Positions 44,553-56,460 are shown, counted from the stretch's first letter. The stretch: DNA of 64,000 nt from Thuidium tamariscinum (GCA_947034885.2 OX344752.2:31230386-31294385); one strand, 5' to 3'. The notes: a model not told the origin generated them from the letters alone. Made by a program: numbers and translations.

Positions 44553-45471
44553 CCCCTAAAGGACCAAGTCCTATTTTCTGCCCAAAAACACTAAAAACTG
44601 CCAATTCTATAACAAAGAGTAAAAATAAAAATTAATTCCTTTTTTTCCACATCTAACCATAGGATCTTATACCTCACTAGTCTAAGATAGTGTGAAAAAA
44701 AATTCAGAATTTTTGACCACACAGGTTGCAAGATACTTGCATTTAAAGTGGGAAAAACAAGTTTTTCAGCACATTACGAGACTGGATTTTTTGACTTTGA
44801 ACATTTTTAACTTAAAAATTTTGCACTAAAGAGTTTTGAGCTTAATTATTTCTAATGAAAAATTGAGTTGAGAATCTAGGTAAAATAAATAAATTCAAAA
44901 AAACTTAATTTTCATTCTTAAAAAAATTGTTAAGTAGAAGTAGGTACGAGATAGAAGGAAAATCTAAAATATTAATATCTTTTAAATGGAATTAAAATGC
45001 ACTAATCCTAATGGTGAGATTGCTCTAGCAAGTAAACTAAACCATGAAAATTTTGTTTTTTCAAAAATTGCAAAAATTGCATTGAGAAATGAATCCTACA
45101 AGTTATTTTTTTCAAGAAAATGCTCTAATTGCCCAAAAAACAAGAATGTCCATAACTTTCTCCTAACAAATCCAAATAAAATGAATCAAAGCTTCCTAGA
45201 TAGACAAAACTATAATCTATAAGAAAAAAATTCAAAAAAAAAATTCAAAATTTTTCTTTGCTGCCCGAACTGCCCGCCGTCCCTTGTTTTGAGGTTATTT
45301 GGGCATAACTTTTGTTCATGGTCACTGATTGAAAAAAAATTATATCCCCATGAAGATATTCAATTTTTCTATCTGTAAAAAAAGTTTCAAAAAAATAGGA
45401 CAAAAATTCAGCCCGAAGGTACCTGCCCAAAATTACATTTGTCCCCCGAAGGGACAATGGTCCTTTAGGGG
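44553..45471. mobile_element. piggyBac-like TTAA element, 0.92 kb
   Basis: TTAA at 44549-44552 and CTAA (decayed) at 45472-45475. The ends CCCCTAAAGGACCA and TGGTCCTTTAGGGG are exact inverted repeats of 14 bp. The right half holds CTGCCCGAACTGCCCGC and TTTGGGCATAACTTTTGTTCA, recalling CTTGCCCGGATTGCCCAC and ATGCCATAACTTTTTGAC in the 479-1694 element, so the two subfamilies are related. No transposase frame. Confidence 0.65.
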
Positions 45472-45475
45472 CTAA

Positions 45476-45990
45476 AAACTACATTTCAAATTTTCAAGCT
45501 TGAAAGGAAAAGGTAACAAAACCATTTATGTTTTGTTTTTTTATTAGTTACAACTTTTTGAAGTTGAAACATAGTTGTACCTTAAACAAACTAATTGAAT
45601 TTTGGTCATTCAACATTTTCAGGTTTCTAGGATTAGTCTAAACTCTAGATAGGCACATGAGTATTTTAAAAACTAGTTGAAGTCAATATATTGTTCAAGA
45701 AATTGGCAATAAATACTCTTCGAAGTTACAATACTTACTAATTACTAGGGAATGACCAGAAAAATTAGTTTTTGAACACTCATGCAATTGAAAACAAAGC
45801 TATCTTGTATAGAGTATTAAATGAGCTCATACCATTTATTGAACACATTGTCAAGTGAGAATGAAGGAACAATTGGAAATGAATTCCTCCAAAAATTAGG
45901 CCTACATATTGAATACATTTAGAGTGGATTGCACTCTAGCCAAGATGCAAACAAAATGTCTCTTGTAGCCTCTCCTACCAACTTTGTAGC
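45476..45990. other. AT-rich intergenic DNA
   Basis: No gene; leads into the Harbinger relic. The outer ends of that relic could not be located. Confidence 0.35.
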
Positions 45991-45999
45991 CAAACCTTC

Positions 46000-47200
46000 A
46001 CGAGGAAGTTACATTCTTCCCACATGAAACCTCACATAAGGGTCATTTGGAAGTCTAACATCTGTAGAAACAGGCACATGTTGCTTATTTAACTTGTAGT
46101 AGTTGTGTAGAACACAACAAGCTAATGTTACAAGACTGGCCTTTTCTACCGACATGTTGAATGCTTTTAGAATGCACCAACGATTCTTTAAAGCCTAAAA
46201 TGCATGCTCGATAACAACTCTACTATTATTAATGGAGGAATCAAATCTGGTCAAACCACATTAGTTTAAATTAGTATAGGAATGAAAGTGAAAACTTTTG
46301 AACATAAATATGAAACACATTATAAGTTTTAAAAAAAAAACATACCTATTTTGATCTACCGTTGCAAGATCATCTGTTTTGAAATTCCTTAGCATATATG
46401 GTCAACTTGGGTAAGTTGTATATCCAATTAAATATGGCCTTATATCCATTCCATTCAATCAGATAATTGGTGTCCGTAGAATTTGTCTTGTGTTCAATTG
46501 AGCAGCAAGGAAAGACACAACAAATTGACTAGCATCATACACACCTCCAGGTTGGCCCGTACAGACATTCCAAAACATCCTATTTGTATCACACATTCCT
46601 TGTAAAACAATGCTATGAAATTTTTTTTGATTGAAAAAATCTTGTGGCATGGGAGTGTAGCATCTAGTAGAGTGGCACATCAAAGGTATGTAGGTGCCAT
46701 CTATCACACTAGCTATGTTTAATAAGCCTATATAATGTCTCTAAAACTATCTATAATACTTTGTAGCCCATTGCCATGAGGTGTATGAATAAATTGAAAA
46801 AATAGACCATCTTGTGCACTCTCCAAAGCTCAACATACAATCATAGTGTACTTCCAAATAGTAGACTCCCTACATCCATATAAGTTGTGTATTCTAGTAC
46901 AACTTACACCATGTGCTAATTAGTACAAAATAAGCTTAATTTATTTTTTAATAGGAATTGGGGATCTCACAAATGTAGGTGTAGTAGGACGCAAAAGGGT
47001 GTCAATAAATCAACTTAAGTTTCAAATGCTAAGAAATCAATTTGGTAGATTTGCCAATACCTCATATCTAACATTTGTGACAAAGTATGCCGCACATCGC
47101 CTTCTACAACGTTGTGGTGGATGTACTGCCAAGGCTCAACCCACCACATGCAAACTAGAGCACGTTGTCTCTACACCATAGCAACAATAATTGGAAGTAA
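46000..47200 (-). pseudogene. PIF/Harbinger transposase relic (DDE_Tnp_4)
   Basis: On the minus strand the catalytic region reads IDGTYIPLMCHSTRC, PQDFFNQKKFHSIVLQGMCD, FWNVCTGQPGGVYDASQF (46707-46459), then PYLIGYTTYPS and PYMLRNFKTDDL. Further down follow NNSRVVIEHAF, ALKNRWCILKAF and SLVTLACCVLHNYYKLNK (46000-46250). Upstream, 46750-46940 gives CTRIHNLYGCRESTIWKY and a continuation to ASVIDGTY. These are the ordered blocks of plant Harbinger nucleases, which cut and join DNA at TWA sites. Several in-frame stops (for example after MIVC and after TTYPS) and frame changes show it is dead. The partner MYB-like protein was not found. Confidence 0.85.
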
Positions 47201-49184
47201 CCGTCGAACTTGGTAACCTCCCACAATATCAAATGGAACAAAGGCACTTAATGACGACAATGTTTACGACCATGGAAGGTCACTAATACCACAATAAATG
47301 CAAACAAAACAAGAAAGGTTTGGTTTGCCATGTTTACCCTAAAACCTTCACTACAAACTCAAGCAGTTTCTTCTAAAAGCTCTAAACTAGAAGTAAGTGC
47401 ACCTAAACTGTTAGACCATAACCCAACAAATAAAAATGAGGAAGACGTTTCTAGCCTCTGGGCCTTGAATTCACTATCTTTGGCAAGGCATGGCAGGGTG
47501 CGGTAGAAGAGCTCATGTGCATGGAAGAAGCTTCCTTGCCTCGTTGCCTCCCAAAAATTTAGGGCTATCCAATCCCCACTTGCACCTAACTAAACGGATG
47601 GCAGATGGCGGATGGAGACTCTAGCATATGCAAAGCCCCAATGACCTCACTTCTCACTCGTAGCAGCACTAAAGCACTTCAACATTCTTGACATTCTAAA
47701 TTGAGTGCAATCACAAAGTGTATAGAGTACTCTACATTGAATGGTCTCGCACAAATGTCATTGAGTAGTCCCCTTCGTGAGTACACTCTGACAAGGATTG
47801 ATTTTGTACTAGAATTTTTTTTCTATTAAGTATCTAACTAGGCCCTTCCACAAATCCACACTAATCCTCGATTCCTCGGGACACAAGTGTAATAAGTGCA
47901 GTATTTACTACTTATCTATGTCAACTATTTGTCTTTCCTCACAAAACTTTTAGTACAAGTGCAAACAAGCCAAACAGTATAGAGGTCACATATTGAAGTG
48001 CTTTACATGAAGCTTAGCCTCGCAAGCGCTGCCCATTTTTAAAATTAAATCAACTCTAAAACTACAGATTTAGTAGTCAAACCTAGCTGGGTCCTAATGC
48101 TAGGTTTGTTGAGACTTTAAGTAATTTCCAAATTTACCTTTTGTGATAATAGGTCAATGAAGTTGATGTGGCAATCAATATTTTTGTGGATGATATTCAA
48201 GACATCAACTTGCCTGCAACCATGTCAAAGAAAATCTCCATATTAATGGCAACATCAATTTGTTTTTCATTGTAATTTTTCACCTTTATCTCTAACATCC
48301 ACAAAAATCTACTGACTCCAAATGTTGAGGTGCATGATGTGACATACAACAACTACCAAGACATACATATGTTTAGTCATAGATATATATATATATATAT
48401 ATATGTTTTGGTCAAACAATAGAGAAAACACAATTTTCTTATAGGGATTTATAGAAATGAAAGCATGGTGAAACCCAACCAAGGTACTTTCTAATCTAAG
48501 AAATTTGAAATTTTTTCTCCAATTTTGACATGGTATGAAAGATTTTTCCTTTATTCAATCACGACTTTGAAATACTCTTCATATTGTACTTTTTAGTCTT
48601 AACAATAATAAGTTGTCTCCCTTCTCCAATACAAACCTCTTTTTTTATTCGACAATCTCTATACATAGAATTCTTATCAATGAGATAAACATCCGTTTAA
48701 CACCCTTCAAAAGGAGACTCTTAGATTGAATAAACTTAACTTCTATAGGTCCCTAGCCAACCAAAATCCTTGAATTAACTAATAATCCTTCTTAAGTGTA
48801 TGATACCTTCTTAGCATGGAGAGGAGCAGAGGATCATTGCCTACCTATACAATGACATTCTAGAATAAGGTGGTTTGCTCAAAAAATGCACATGCTCTAA
48901 AAGCAATCATGACATGAGGGAACATTTTGCTTTCTTCAACATATCAGTAGTATACATTTGACGAGGTGGTTGTTACTAGTGACCATTATATTCCAACTTC
49001 AAAATTTGTAACTAATTCCATGAAGGTCCACAATATATGAAACAACTTGGATTAGATGCCACTCCCATTTTTCTTCCCACAAGAATTTCCTGAAAATTGT
49101 TTCAAGGAGTTTTAGTTAGCTTCTCCCCAAAGACAATCAGCTCTCACGGGGTTGCACTTGTAAACTATTTGAACAGGACTAACT
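47200..49184. other. Intergenic DNA, upstream flank of the transposase relic
   Basis: 47200-47700 is less AT-rich and may be the 5' part of the Harbinger element; I could not find its inverted ends. The rest is AT-rich without a gene. A (TA)n microsatellite of about eleven units lies at 48382-48404. Confidence 0.4.
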
Positions 49185-49460
49185 TAAGGTGGGTACACCT
49201 AAAATTGCACCTCACCTAAAAGTACCATCTATAGTTGTTGTACATTTTTGAATTCCATTATGTACCTATTTGGCTGGAGCACTTTTAGAAACAAACTTTG
49301 AACCTTAATAACTTTTGCATACTGTATCCAAATGCTGCGTTTTTTGGTGCATTGGAACGTGCTTTCACTTGCCAAGAAGACTATATGAAAATTTGATCAA
49401 AACAGTAATAGTTACTAGGCACAGTACCCAAAAGTGGCACTTTTAGGTGTACCCACCTTA
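49185..49460. repeat. TAAGGTGGGTACACC-family MITE with ACT duplication
   Basis: The ends TAAGGTGGGTACACCTAAAA and CTTTTAGGTGTACCCACCTTA are inverted, with ACT on both sides (49182-49184 and 49461-49463). It is 276 bp and non-coding. It ends only 22 bp beyond the stop codon of the reductase gene on the minus strand, so the transcript's 3' end must run into or through it. Confidence 0.8.
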
Positions 49461-49482
49461 ACTGGTTTTGGGGACCACAGTT

Positions 49483-51658
49483 TCAAGGGGTGGACAGCAA
49501 CACTTTCCCCGCTCCCCCAGGCCCAGCATTTGCTTTCTGAAACGCCTCCTCAATATCCTCCAGCGCCACCTTCTCCCCGCCCACTTCCGGCAACACCCTC
49601 GTCTTCACAAGCTTCCCAACCTCCTCCGCGAACACGTTGCGCTTAGCCTCCCAGGTGCGCAGCAACCCCCAGCCGGTGAGCTTGACGCCGCGGAAGAGGT
49701 CCGGCATCGACGCTGTCGCGTCGAACGTCCCGCTCATCGACCCGAACAGGATCACGGTGCCGTCGTCGCGCACGCTCGCGCACACGGGCTTCGTCGCGGC
49801 TCCGCCCACGCAGTCCAGACCTGCGTACGCGCCGAGGTTGTTTGTGATCGACTTCACGCGGGTGACAATGTCCTCGTCGATGGTGCAAATCACCTCGTCC
49901 GCACCCAAAGCCTTCAGCTCGGAGACCTGCAAGGAAAAAGCAGGATGTCGCTGTTAGGGACAATAGTGACTCATTGCAAGAAAGTTGTGGGCAAAATTCA
50001 ATTAGGGATGGAGGTTGCAATGTAATTAGAGATCCAGACCCTAGTAGTTGTCGTAAGGGACGTCAGGAAATTCTCAATATTCAAAAGAGGCTTAAAAATT
50101 TAGAAGAGTCTCGAATGTCGGAAGAAGTCCCAAAAATTCAGAAGAGCCCCGTTGCTGCTAAAGAAGAAAAATTTTATGCGGATTTGCCGGAATTGGTAGA
50201 ATTCTTGGAGGGTTTAGGTTGAAATTGCATGAAGAGAGGAGTGCTGACCTGTTCCTTTCGTCTGACCACGTTGATGGTTTTGATTCCGAAGTAGTGCTTC
50301 GCGAGAGTGATGACGTAGCGTCCCAGGACCGAGGCGGCGGCGGTTTGAAGGAGATACTCGCCTTTGGGGATTTGCAGATCCTCCACGAGCCCGAAGGCTG
50401 TCCAGGGGTTGATGACGAACTGCGCGGCGGTTTCGTCGGAGACGGAGTCCGGGACGGGCCACACGTAATCTTCGGCGACGGTGATGTACTCCTGCCAGGA
50501 GCCGCTGCCTTGCTCACCGTGGTGGAGCAGGAATGGCACTACGCGTTGGCCCAGTTTGAGCTTTGTCACGCCTTTGCCCACCTGCGTTCATGCTTGGATT
50601 CAGTGAAGCGGTCGCATTCTCGGGTAACAGAGCTCAAGACATGTGTTCCAAAAATGATGCAATTGACTATGACATCCCTATTGGCTATTGCGTGTTTTAA
50701 TGATCAAGACTTCTAGCGCGACATTTCTTTGTTTCTTTCCCATTTGGACAGTACGCAATTTTGCGTCCTCGAACCTCATCTCAGAAATTGCCAGACTCTG
50801 CCGAAAGTTCTCAAATTGCATAAGAGAACTGCTTGTCATTGCGGAACAGAAAGCTCGCGCTTTTCACACCCCTTGTAATTCTTCTCCAGACAGGTTAGGA
50901 ATCAGGCAGTTTCTTTTTCACAGGCAGTTTCTGAAGAAATATTATAAATTGAACTCTTCAGAGGGCTACCTAGAAAACCAAAGAATGCACCAAAAAACGC
51001 ATTTGACTAGTATTTTCTTACAAGGAATGCATACTAGGTCAGATGAATCAAGGTAAGAAACCAACTTAGCAGCTCGGTCTATTCGCATTTACGTCAGCTG
51101 AAGCGGACGATCTGCACGTTCGCTCGAAACGAAATGTATCCAAATTCAAATTTGATACGAGAACTCATTCTCAGTACAAAAACATCCCCATATATGGACG
51201 GACAAAATTTTGCCGACACAGATTATAGTGATAAAATTACCAGCTGATTGACGAGTAGACATCCAACACAGAAGGTTACCAACTTTCCAAGCGCTCGTGT
51301 GTTGGATCCTGTCTACAAGAGTTCCAATCAGGAGTACGCAATCAATCGACTCAAACCAGCAAGCCATAGCTAGCTGGTTCAGTTACATTACCGACTTTAA
51401 CTCCCCAGCAAAGACTCCATTCCAAGGTTCACATGAGGCCGGTCTTACCGAGTGCACAATGCCGAATCCTTCATATCCCGGAATTATGGGCTTCCCGAGT
51501 TGCCGAGACACAATGGGCGCGAAAATGGGGTCCATGATATTCAAAGGCCGCAAGGTGATGTGCACCACCACCTGCCCAGGTTGCGGTTCCGGCACTGGTA
51601 AATCCGTGACCACCTCATACGTCTTCGTGTCACCCTTGTACACAATCGCTTTCGCCAT
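49483..51658 (-). CDS. MDR-superfamily NAD(P)H-dependent reductase (quinone/enoyl reductase type), three exons
   Basis: Minus-strand exons 51658-51449, 50581-50249 and 49926-49483 join with GT/AG borders, all in phase 0, giving 328 residues. The GroES-like N-terminal domain starts MAKAIVYKGDTKTYEVV and holds RPLNIMDPIFAP and PIIPGYEGFGIV. The Rossmann domain has NPWTAFGLVEDLQ, YLLQTAAASVLGRYVITLAK, then INVVRRKEQ, ALGADEVICT and GLDCVGGAA. The zinc ligands of alcohol dehydrogenases are absent, and INVVRR resembles the NADPH-binding region of 2-enoyl thioester reductases. Reduction of a quinone or an activated double bond is likely; the substrate is unknown. No transit peptide is obvious. The last exon is strikingly GC-rich compared with its surroundings. 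Intact; no breaks seen. It could also be called a MECR-like enoyl reductase. Confidence 0.88.
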
Positions 51659-52702
51659 CGCTGCTCTAGCTTACTACCCCCTCACGTCAACTCTAGCTCT
51701 CAATCCACACAATCTAAGTACAGAATTGCACAGAACTGTAGAGAATTGAGTAGTTCAAGTCCCGAACTGATGAGTACCTGTTTATGATCGATACACTAGC
51801 TAGCTAGCACGACGGAAATGATGTATGCTTGCAACGAGCTTTAGTCTGCACATCCATTTCCTGGCAAGGGATGATTCTGAGCTCCAGGCTCACTCAATCC
51901 CAAGGAATTTGTCTACGAAATGTACACGAAGGTGACATCGAAATTCTCAGTTGATGGGAAAGAGAGTAGCTGTCCATGGTATTCCTGCCCATGACGTAGG
52001 CCGTCCGTTGTACTTCATTGATTTCAAAGGACTGCCATCGTGTCAAGGAGAAGACCCAATCCGCAATCGCCTCTGTTGGGTCAGTTCCATCGCAGCTTCG
52101 GCTTGCTTGCGGCCTACGGTGAAAGCATCCCCAAATGCCACTTCTGGGGGGGACTGCAGTCTCCGTGGTCAAATTTGTCAACATGTAGGGAGGAGGGTTT
52201 GCATCCTACGTGTTCAAGCTACTCTGAGGAATGCTTTGTTTTGTTTTGTTCATGCAGAAGTGGGTAAAGTGGCCCTTGCAAAGAACGACCCGACACAAGT
52301 CATGGCAGCCCATGGACCGATCCCTGTCTTGAATAAAAAGAGGAATATATCCCCTTATCCTAAGGAAGTTTGAGTAGCTACCTTACTCAAAACTTTGTCC
52401 CTGAAAAATAATACACATCATATTATTTTTTTTTACACAAATGAAATGAATATGCCAATGGCGAGCAAAGTATGAGAAGAGAAGGAAAAATTAAGTCTTA
52501 CAAGGGCATAGAGGTGAACTCAATTTTATGGGAAGAAAACTTATTATTCTTTTATTAAGAATCTCTTACCATCTTATGGTATATATAAATGTTTTCAAAT
52601 TGGATCAAAGTCTTAGAATTGTCATTTGAAAAGGTGAGATTTTACCAATATTGTCATTTATTTGCATGTGGTATGAGAGCCATTTTCTTGCAAAACGAGG
52701 AT
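51659..52702. other. Upstream flank of the reductase, then AT-rich DNA
   Basis: 51659-52380 is less AT-rich and should contain the minus-strand promoter and 5' untranslated part of the reductase. CTAGCTAGCTAG at about 51790 is a small palindrome. Frames on both strands are short and unsupported. From 52400 on the DNA is AT-rich. Confidence 0.35.
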
Positions 52703-53185
52703 TGGGTGATTGCAAGAAACACCTATACTATTTGTTGTGTTTTGCAACAATACTCATGACTTTTTCTAGAGTACTTTAAAATTAGAAAACTAATTTTAAA
52801 TTTTTTTAGAAATATGACTTATGTATATATCTTTAAGACCAAGGTACACACAAAAGGAATTGCATAGAAAAATTGTCAAAGTAGGAGAACTTGAAAAGTA
52901 CTAAACCTCAAGAAATACATACTTTCATGTTTTAATTAGGTAAAAATAGTAAAAATAAGTAAACACAAAAAACAAAAAGTAATTATTTGCAACAATTCTA
53001 TGGAGATGGTCATTCACCCAAAAAATCACCAAAATAATATTTTATATGTTTCAAAATACAAGCAGAAAGAAGCTCACTTTGTAGACTTTCACACCATGTA
53101 AAATCAACTATTTTTGAAAATCATTCTTTAGAGAGCTAGAAGTCTACTAGAAGACCATATCATCTAAATTTTATCTCAAAATCGT
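52703..53185 (+). mobile_element. CAAGAAACAC-ended TIR element, right end missing
   Basis: It starts TGGGTGATTGCAAGAAACACC and aligns directly with 32971-33455 over its full length, including GCAACAATTCTATGGAGATGG and AGTCTACTAGAAGACCAT. At CAAAATCGTTA the alignment stops and another member of the same family begins. Confidence 0.65.
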
Positions 53186-53447
53186 TAGGGTGATTGCAAG
53201 AAACACTTATCCTATTTGTTGCATTTGGTTGATTTTTTGGGGAGCACTTTAAAATTAGAAAATTAATTTGTAAAAAATTTGAAAAATATGACTTATGTAT
53301 AGTAGGGTACCTTCTTCTTAAAGGTGTATACATTGAACATATTTTTCACATTTAAAAAAAATTCTAATTTTATATTATTGCCAAAAAAATTATGAGTACT
53401 ATGTAAAATGAGACAAAAAAACAAGAGGCCTTCCTTGCAATCACCCC
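53186..53447. mobile_element. CAAGAAACAC-ended TIR element, short form
   Basis: Left end TAGGGTGATTGCAAGAAACAC, right end CTTCCTTGCAATCACCCC, inverted. It is 262 bp and was inserted at or next to the end of the element before it. GGGGAGCACTTTAAAATTAG relates it to the longer forms. Confidence 0.6.
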
Positions 53448-55022
53448 ACACACTTCCCTAATGACATTAGACATGTCACTTGGTAATATGGGGCAAAAAT
53501 TCCATCTTATTGTACAAGGACTTATGTAAACACTATTTGCCACAATCCTAATTGCCCTTGAAGATCACCCCACTTCATTCTAGTCCATTTATATTTGCTA
53601 CCTCTAAACTATGGCTAAGTAACACTTATAACTTGAGACACACCAAGAATAGCCAAAAAAAGAAAGGAACTTCAACAACCAATGCCACATGACAAACACA
53701 AGTGTCTTATAGTGCCTTGGAACAGTGGTGAAGTCATATCACTAACCTTGAGTCACTAAGACTCACCAATGCTCTAAGAAAAAGGGAAGAAGGAACCTCA
53801 TGCCCTCCTATAGTATTCTCTCTAGTATTCAACAACCCTCCTCTTGCATATAAAAGGAACTTCTTAAATTCACTTGGATTTTGGAAAACCACCCTATTTC
53901 CAATTGAAATCACAAAAGACACAATCAACTTTCAACAATTATAACACTTAGCCTACTAGTCCAAATCATAAATTCTTTGGATGGTTGGAAGTACCTTTTC
54001 AAGAGCTTTTCAAACATGAATGACACACCACCAACTTCAAAGATTGTTTATGAGAAAGTTATAAACAATCTTGTTTTGGGGGCAATCTAAGCTACTTCTT
54101 TGAAAAATCACTCGAAGGCTAGTTTTTTTTTAATGCAATTTATACAATTGTGCAATGAGGTTAAATATTCTTCTTAGAACAATCTCACTAAGCATCTAGA
54201 TTTATGTGTTTCTAATCCATCTTAAAGCTATTTAAAATTTAGTTTTTTGTTCAATTTTAGACTTCTACATGACAATTTTTAAAGAATGAATATTAAGTGT
54301 GTTTGTTTGTTTTTTAAATTCCTAGACTTTTGAGTCAATCCTTCAAAATAAATTTCCTTGGTCTATAGTGAAAAACTTTTCACAAATGGCAATCAAAGTC
54401 ATTTGAAATTGTAAAACAGTGTTAAAAAAAAATCCCAACTTTGAATGCTAATATCTTCCAATCTATGTGGTCAAACTTCATAAAAATTTTACCACATGAT
54501 TTTAGATAATTGAAGTACAAGGTCTCGCCATTTTATCCTAAAAAATTTATTTTCTACTTTTTTGGATGAATACAATAGAAATGGTAGTTTTGAGTGGTTT
54601 TGGGTAGAAAAATGTTCTTCTAATTGGGACTTTAGAATTCAATTTCCTTTCTAAGCAATAATTCATTCTCCACCTTCAATATTTGTTCATGAATTTTTTA
54701 TTTTTTGAATATTATATATATATATTTTTTTATTTTTTTATTTTTTTTTATTTTTTTTATTTATTTTTTATTTTTTATTTTTTTTTGTGAAGTAGAGTAG
54801 CTAGCAAGAAATTTAGAAAAACAATCATCCCTTTGAGACTATTTGTTGACTTCATTTGAGTTTGTAATGCAACACTTGGTATTTACAAATAGAACCTCAT
54901 TTAGTACATCCTCTCTGAGTGCATAATTGTCAATTATGCAATTTGTAAGTGGGTCCAATTTGAAACATTTCTTTTGTGAAAAGTAGTGTAGTTAGAAGCA
55001 ATACTAGTAAGGTGGCCATTAT
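53448..55022. other. AT-rich intergenic DNA with a T-rich tract
   Basis: No gene. 54713-54787 is a low-complexity (AT)n plus T-run tract of about 75 bp. Confidence 0.4.
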
Positions 55023-55026
55023 TTAA

Positions 55027-55350
55027 CCCTTGAACAACGGACTAGTAACTATGGAAATCATGCATTTTGATTCCGTGTGACATCATCTACTTTCACTACA
55101 AGAGAAAGGGGTGTTTTAAGTAGTGTCCTAGACATTACTTAAAAGACGTGATGTCTAGGACACTACTTAAAACACCCCTTTCTCTTGTAGTGTTTAGAAA
55201 AGCCAAATATATTAATTGGAAGTCAAAGCACTGTAAAAGATCTCCCCTTTCCACCCCTAAAACCGAGGACCAATAGTTGCACTTTCATTCTACAAAGGAA
55301 GATTTTCTATCATTCTATGGACACAAAACATCCTCTTTGATGTTTAAAGG
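55027..55350 (+). mobile_element. Short piggyBac-like TTAA element (copy 5) carrying a nested CACTA MITE
   Basis: Perfect TTAA borders lie at 55023-55026 and 55351-55354. It begins CCCTTGAACAACGG and ends TGATGTTTAAAGG. Its order (GGAAATCATGCATTTTGAT, GTGTGACATCATCTACTTT, AAAAGATCTCCCCTTTCC, GGACACAAAACATCCTC) is the same as at 56041-56366. A CACTA MITE sits at 55094-55192 inside it. Without that insertion the element is about 225 bp. Confidence 0.65.
55094..55192. mobile_element. Minimal CACTA-type palindromic MITE, TTT duplication
   Basis: It is 99 bp, CACTACAAGAGAAAGGGG to CCCCTTTCTCTTGTAGTG, with TTT on both sides (55091-55093 and 55193-55195). Its arms appear to be a perfect palindrome and match the outer parts of the element at 4036-4239. 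Its perfect arms show that it is young, younger than the TTAA element it entered. Confidence 0.9.
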
Positions 55351-55354
55351 TTAA

Positions 55355-56036
55355 ACTTCCGTTAATTAGTGCATAGTTCCAATATTGTATAACATATAGA
55401 TGAACATATAGATCTGGCAATACATAATAATTATTGTAACTACTATAATCAAGGGAAAAAAACAAAAGTAATAGATGATCTATAAATTCATATCTATTTC
55501 AAATAGAAATTTGTTGTCAACATTTCAAGTTTGTGTAGTCAAATAACAATCCAACCATCCAATGTCTTTGTTCAAATTCTCCCTTAAAGGACATTTTATG
55601 TTTGGGCTCTGTCAAAAATCATTAGATTTTTACATTAGAATACACATTTCAAAATTTTGATATTCTTCACATATAGTAATATATGTCTAAAATTTAATTT
55701 AATTTATTTATAATTAAAAATATAAAATTAGATTTTATATGATTTTATAAAGAAATTTATTTAGACAATTCATAGTAATTACAAAAATATTATAAAGAAT
55801 ATGAAATCTCCAATATAAATGGAGATAATAGTAACACCATAGTATAATTGATGCACTCCAAAAGATCACATTAACAAAAACTTGCTAGAAAAAGTTCAAA
55901 AAGTAGTGTATTTTGAACTTTAAAGATGCTATCTTCAAAATGTGACAAAAACAACAATGTAACAATTTTGAAGAAATTTATATGAAGTAAAAAATAAGTC
56001 ATTAAAATAATATTTCCTTGGTTAAACTTAAAACAT
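55355..56036. other. AT-rich intergenic DNA
   Basis: No gene or repeat end seen. Confidence 0.4.
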
Positions 56037-56040
56037 TTAA

Positions 56041-56366
56041 TCTTTGAAGGACAAACTCATGGTCATAAAAATCATATATTTTAATACCATGTGACATCAT
56101 CTACTTTGAATCAACCAAATATATTCATAGGAAATCAAATCATTACAAAATCAAGAATATAAATTACTTGTTTACAATGACCATGAAGGCAACAATGACT
56201 ATTATACAATCATTGTTGCCTTGACTTTACAATCATTGTGGACAAGTTATTTATACCCATATTTTTTTGGTAGTAAAAGCACTATAGAAGATCTTACACT
56301 TCTACCCTACAACAGAAGAATCTTTGTCATTCATCAACACAAAATGTCCACCTCAACATTTAGGGG
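56041..56366 (+). mobile_element. Short piggyBac-like TTAA element (copy 6) with a nested hairpin
   Basis: TTAA at 56037-56040 and 56367-56370. It begins TCTTTGAAGGAC and ends ACATTTAGGGG. It is in the same orientation and of the same subfamily as 55027-55350. A hairpin of about 108 bp is inserted at 56158-56265. Confidence 0.6.
56158..56265. repeat. Small hairpin insertion
   Basis: ATAAATTACTTGTTTACAATGA and AAGGCAACAATGA on the left pair with TCATTGTTGCCTT and ATCATTGTGGACAAGTTATTTAT on the right. It is absent from the sister copies at 55.0 and 56.8 kb, so it is an insertion, probably a tiny MITE of another family. Confidence 0.6.
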
Positions 56367-56460
56367 TTAAAATAAAGAACTATGTGAAAAATAAAGACTT
56401 GACTTTTAAAATGCCCATCAAACTTGCAATGTCCTATAAGGGTCAAACTAACTTCCCGTT

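Noticed and set aside
49468-50025. Long plus-strand frame across the reductase last exon
   Set aside because: Mirror frame in GC-rich coding DNA; the minus strand carries the MDR Rossmann motifs and spliced phases.
54713-54787. AT/T-run tract as a possible matrix attachment region or origin
   Set aside because: Low complexity alone does not support either role; recorded only as a simple tract.
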